In this document: one piece after another, positions 3,855 through 5,551 of the stretch
Layout of the letters: each line of letters opens with the position of its first letter
How positions within the stretch are numbered: the stretch's first letter is position 1
Assembly (NCBI GenBank): GCA_025464915.1
Contig: JAODNF010000389.1
Coordinates: 1-5,551, forward strand
Origin: Frankiales bacterium
Lineage (GTDB): Bacteria > Actinomycetota > Actinomycetes > Mycobacteriales > SCTD01
DNA: 5,551 nucleotides
Direction: 5' to 3'
Position numbers and translations under genes: made by a program
The notes under the pieces: generated by a model
Databases searched by the model: none
Told to the model about the DNA's origin: nothing
What the model saw: only the letters and a program-made list of their open reading frames with translations

Positions 3855-5551
3855 GTGCTGAAGCGCTGGGTGCTGGTCGTCGCCGTGCTGCTCGGAGCGG
3901 CTGCCACGCCGGCCGACGCGAGCGGGTCGCCGGCACCGACGATCTCCGTGCTGTCCAGTCGCGCCGACCTCGTCACCGACGGCCAGGCGCTCGTGGCGGT
4001 GTCCGGGCTCCGCGGCAAGGTCACGCTCGGCGGGCGCGACATCACGAGCACCTTCAGCCACGTCATCGGCGGGCGACGCGAGGGCCTGGTGACCGGGTTG
4101 AGGCTCGGCACCAACGTGCTCGCTGCCACGGTCGACGGCAGGACCGCACGGCTGACGATCACCAACCACCCGAACGGCGGGCCGGTCTTCACCGGTCCGC
4201 AGATCGGGCCGTGGAAGTGCGCTGCCGGCGCGTTGGACAAGCAGTGCAACCAGCCCGCGCGCTTCTCGTACCTGTATCTGTCCTCCGACCCCTCGAAGGC
4301 GGGGCTGCAGCCGTACGACCGGGACGCCCGGCCGACGGACGTCGCTGAGACGACGACCCAGACGGGGCAGAAGGTGCCGTTCATCGTGCGCCAGGAGCTC
4401 GGCTACTCCGACCGCGACCAGTACAAGGTGCTGACCCTGTTCAACCCGGGTTCGCACTGGTCGCGCTGGGCGCCGCCGGCGACCTGGAACCACAAGGTCC
4501 TGGTGACGGGCGGCGGTGGCTGCGGCGGTTCCTACGGCAGCGGCAACGCGCCACTGGCCGACTTCTCCGGGACCATCCCGACGATCCCGGGGCGCAACGA
4601 CAGCTACGTCGACGCGCTCGGCATGGGCTACACCGTGATGACGCACGCGCTCGACAACACAGGCCACAACTGCAACGTGGCCGTCGAGGCCGAGGCGCTG
4701 ATGATGCTCAAGGAGCACGTCGTCGAGGCCTACGGCGACATCAAGTGGACGATCGGCACCGGCTGCTCCGGCGGCTCGATCGTGCAGCACACCATCGCCA
4801 ACGCCTACCCGGGTGCGGTGTACGACGGGTTGGTCGTCACCTGCGCCTACCCGGACACGTTCACGGCCGGTTCGCAGTTCGCGGACTACGACATGCTGCG
4901 GCACTACTTCGAGGACCCGAGCCGGTGGGGGACCGGGGTCGTGTGGACGCCGGCGCAGTGGGCGGCCGTGGAGGGCCGTCCCGACCCCGTCAACGCGGTC
5001 GTCGCCGACGAGGGCCTGTTCAAGGACGCCGTGAATCCGGCCGGGACGTGCGTCGCGGCCTCGAAGGTCTACAACGCGTCGACCAACCCGCGCGGCGTGC
5101 GCTGCTCGATCCTGGACTACATGAAGACGCTGCTGGGTCCGCGCCCGCGAGCCGTGTGGACGCCCCAGGAGAAGAAGGCCGGTCGCGGCTTCGCGGGCGT
5201 TCCGTTCGGCAACGTCGGTGTGCAGTACGGGCTGTCGGCGCTGCAGCAGGGCCTCATCACGCCGGAGATGTTCGTCGACCTCAACACCAAGATCGGCGGG
5301 CTCGACATCGACGCCAAGCAGTCGGCGACGCGGATGGTCGGCGACGACAGTGCCGTGGCGAACAGCTACCGCACCGGGCTGGTCAACGAGACCGACCACA
5401 TGGACACCGTCGCCATCATCGACCACGCCGGTCCCGACCCGGGCGCTGCGCACGACTACGCACACACCTGGTGGGTCCGGGACCGGCTGGACAAGGCGCA
5501 CGGCGGCCACGGCAACCAGGTCCTGTGGTTCGGGCCGGCCCCGCTGATCGG
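3855..5551 (+). CDS. Secreted DUF6351 family protein, alpha/beta-hydrolase-like (3' end beyond window)
   Basis: Starting at GTG 3855, the frame is open to the window end (565 complete codons plus 2 nt). Residues 1-22 are a signal peptide (MLKR, hydrophobic VLVVAVLLGAAA, cleavage after ADA), so the protein is exported. A beta-rich N-terminal region (about 25-115) resembles an Ig-like/accessory domain. The DUF6351 body follows, with GGPVFTGPQIGPWKC, a glycine loop VLVTGGGGCGGSYGSG (215-230) that could form an oxyanion site, and TIGTGCSGGSIVQH, which contains a GxSxG-type nucleophile elbow with candidate nucleophile Ser305. The region IIDHAGPDPGAAHDYAHTWW near the end resembles the late conserved block and may contribute the catalytic acid/His. 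The fold suggests esterase or depolymerase-like activity, but the substrate is unknown. Several Cys residues could form disulfides after export. The gene stands alone after a 165-bp gap, so it probably has its own promoter. Confidence 0.88.
   Translation, partial: MLKRWVLVVAVLLGAAATPADASGSPAPTISVLSSRADLVTDGQALVAVSGLRGKVTLGGRDITSTFSHVIGGRREGLVTGLRLGTNVLAATVDGRTARLTITNHPNGGPVFTGPQIGPWKCAAGALDKQCNQPARFSYLYLSSDPSKAGLQPYDRDARPTDVAETTTQTGQKVPFIVRQELGYSDRDQYKVLTLFNPGSHWSRWAPPATWNHKVLVTGGGGCGGSYGSGNAPLADFSGTIPTIPGRNDSYVDALGMGYTVMTHALDNTGHNCNVAVEAEALMMLKEHVVEAYGDIKWTIGTGCSGGSIVQHTIANAYPGAVYDGLVVTCAYPDTFTAGSQFADYDMLRHYFEDPSRWGTGVVWTPAQWAAVEGRPDPVNAVVADEGLFKDAVNPAGTCVAASKVYNASTNPRGVRCSILDYMKTLLGPRPRAVWTPQEKKAGRGFAGVPFGNVGVQYGLSALQQGLITPEMFVDLNTKIGGLDIDAKQSATRMVGDDSAVANSYRTGLVNETDHMDTVAIIDHAGPDPGAAHDYAHTWWVRDRLDKAHGGHGNQVLWFGPAPLI

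Noticed and set aside
3741..5510. A 589-codon minus-strand ORF opposite the DUF6351 gene.
   Set aside because: It is rich in Arg, Val, His and Asp with no recognisable motif, as expected for the antisense of a GC-rich gene. The plus-strand frame has an SD, a signal peptide and family motifs.

Overview
The window is very GC-rich, with G/C in most third codon positions. Its gene content points to a high-GC actinobacterium: a B12-dependent ribonucleotide reductase tail, a DUF5130 protein, a remnant of an F420/PPOX-class protein, a short-form DUF72 protein and a DUF6351 secreted protein. I cannot name the genus from sequence alone.

Layout. (1) Positions 2-328 (+) hold the last 108 residues of NrdJ, ending in its Cys-rich tail. 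(2) Positions 329-546 are a genomic scar. A good ribosome-binding site and about 12 codons of what looks like a type II haloacid dehalogenase-like (HAD) gene (+) run directly into the antisense of the first 47 codons of a PPOX-class F420-dependent enzyme gene (-). The simplest reading is an internal deletion that removed most of two convergent genes. (3) Positions 583-2906 (-) form a tight four-gene unit, in transcription order lemA, TPM-domain protein, DUF5130 protein, EVE-domain protein. Junctions are 1 nt, a 14-nt overlap, and about 18 nt. (4) A 75-bp divergent intergenic region carries two short G4/C4 dyads. (5) Positions 2982-3689 (+) encode a DUF72 (YecE-like) protein. (6) A 165-bp gap carries two hairpins and a strong Shine-Dalgarno. 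(7) Positions 3855-5551 (+) encode a secreted DUF6351 serine-hydrolase-like protein, cut off by the window end.

Functionally, LemA and the TPM protein are a commonly co-occurring envelope pair: one is a single-pass membrane protein with a coiled-coil domain, the other an exported TPM domain with a membrane segment and Gly-rich tail. DUF5130 is a cytosolic protein and is translationally coupled to the TPM gene. The EVE protein, a PUA-like fold that in other proteins reads modified nucleic-acid bases, is a surprising fourth member. I see no CRISPR array, tRNA, rRNA, insertion sequence or phage gene. The best candidates for a second look are the double-pseudogene deletion scar and the EVE gene placed in the lemA/TPM unit. 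I do not see convincing evidence of an entirely new system.
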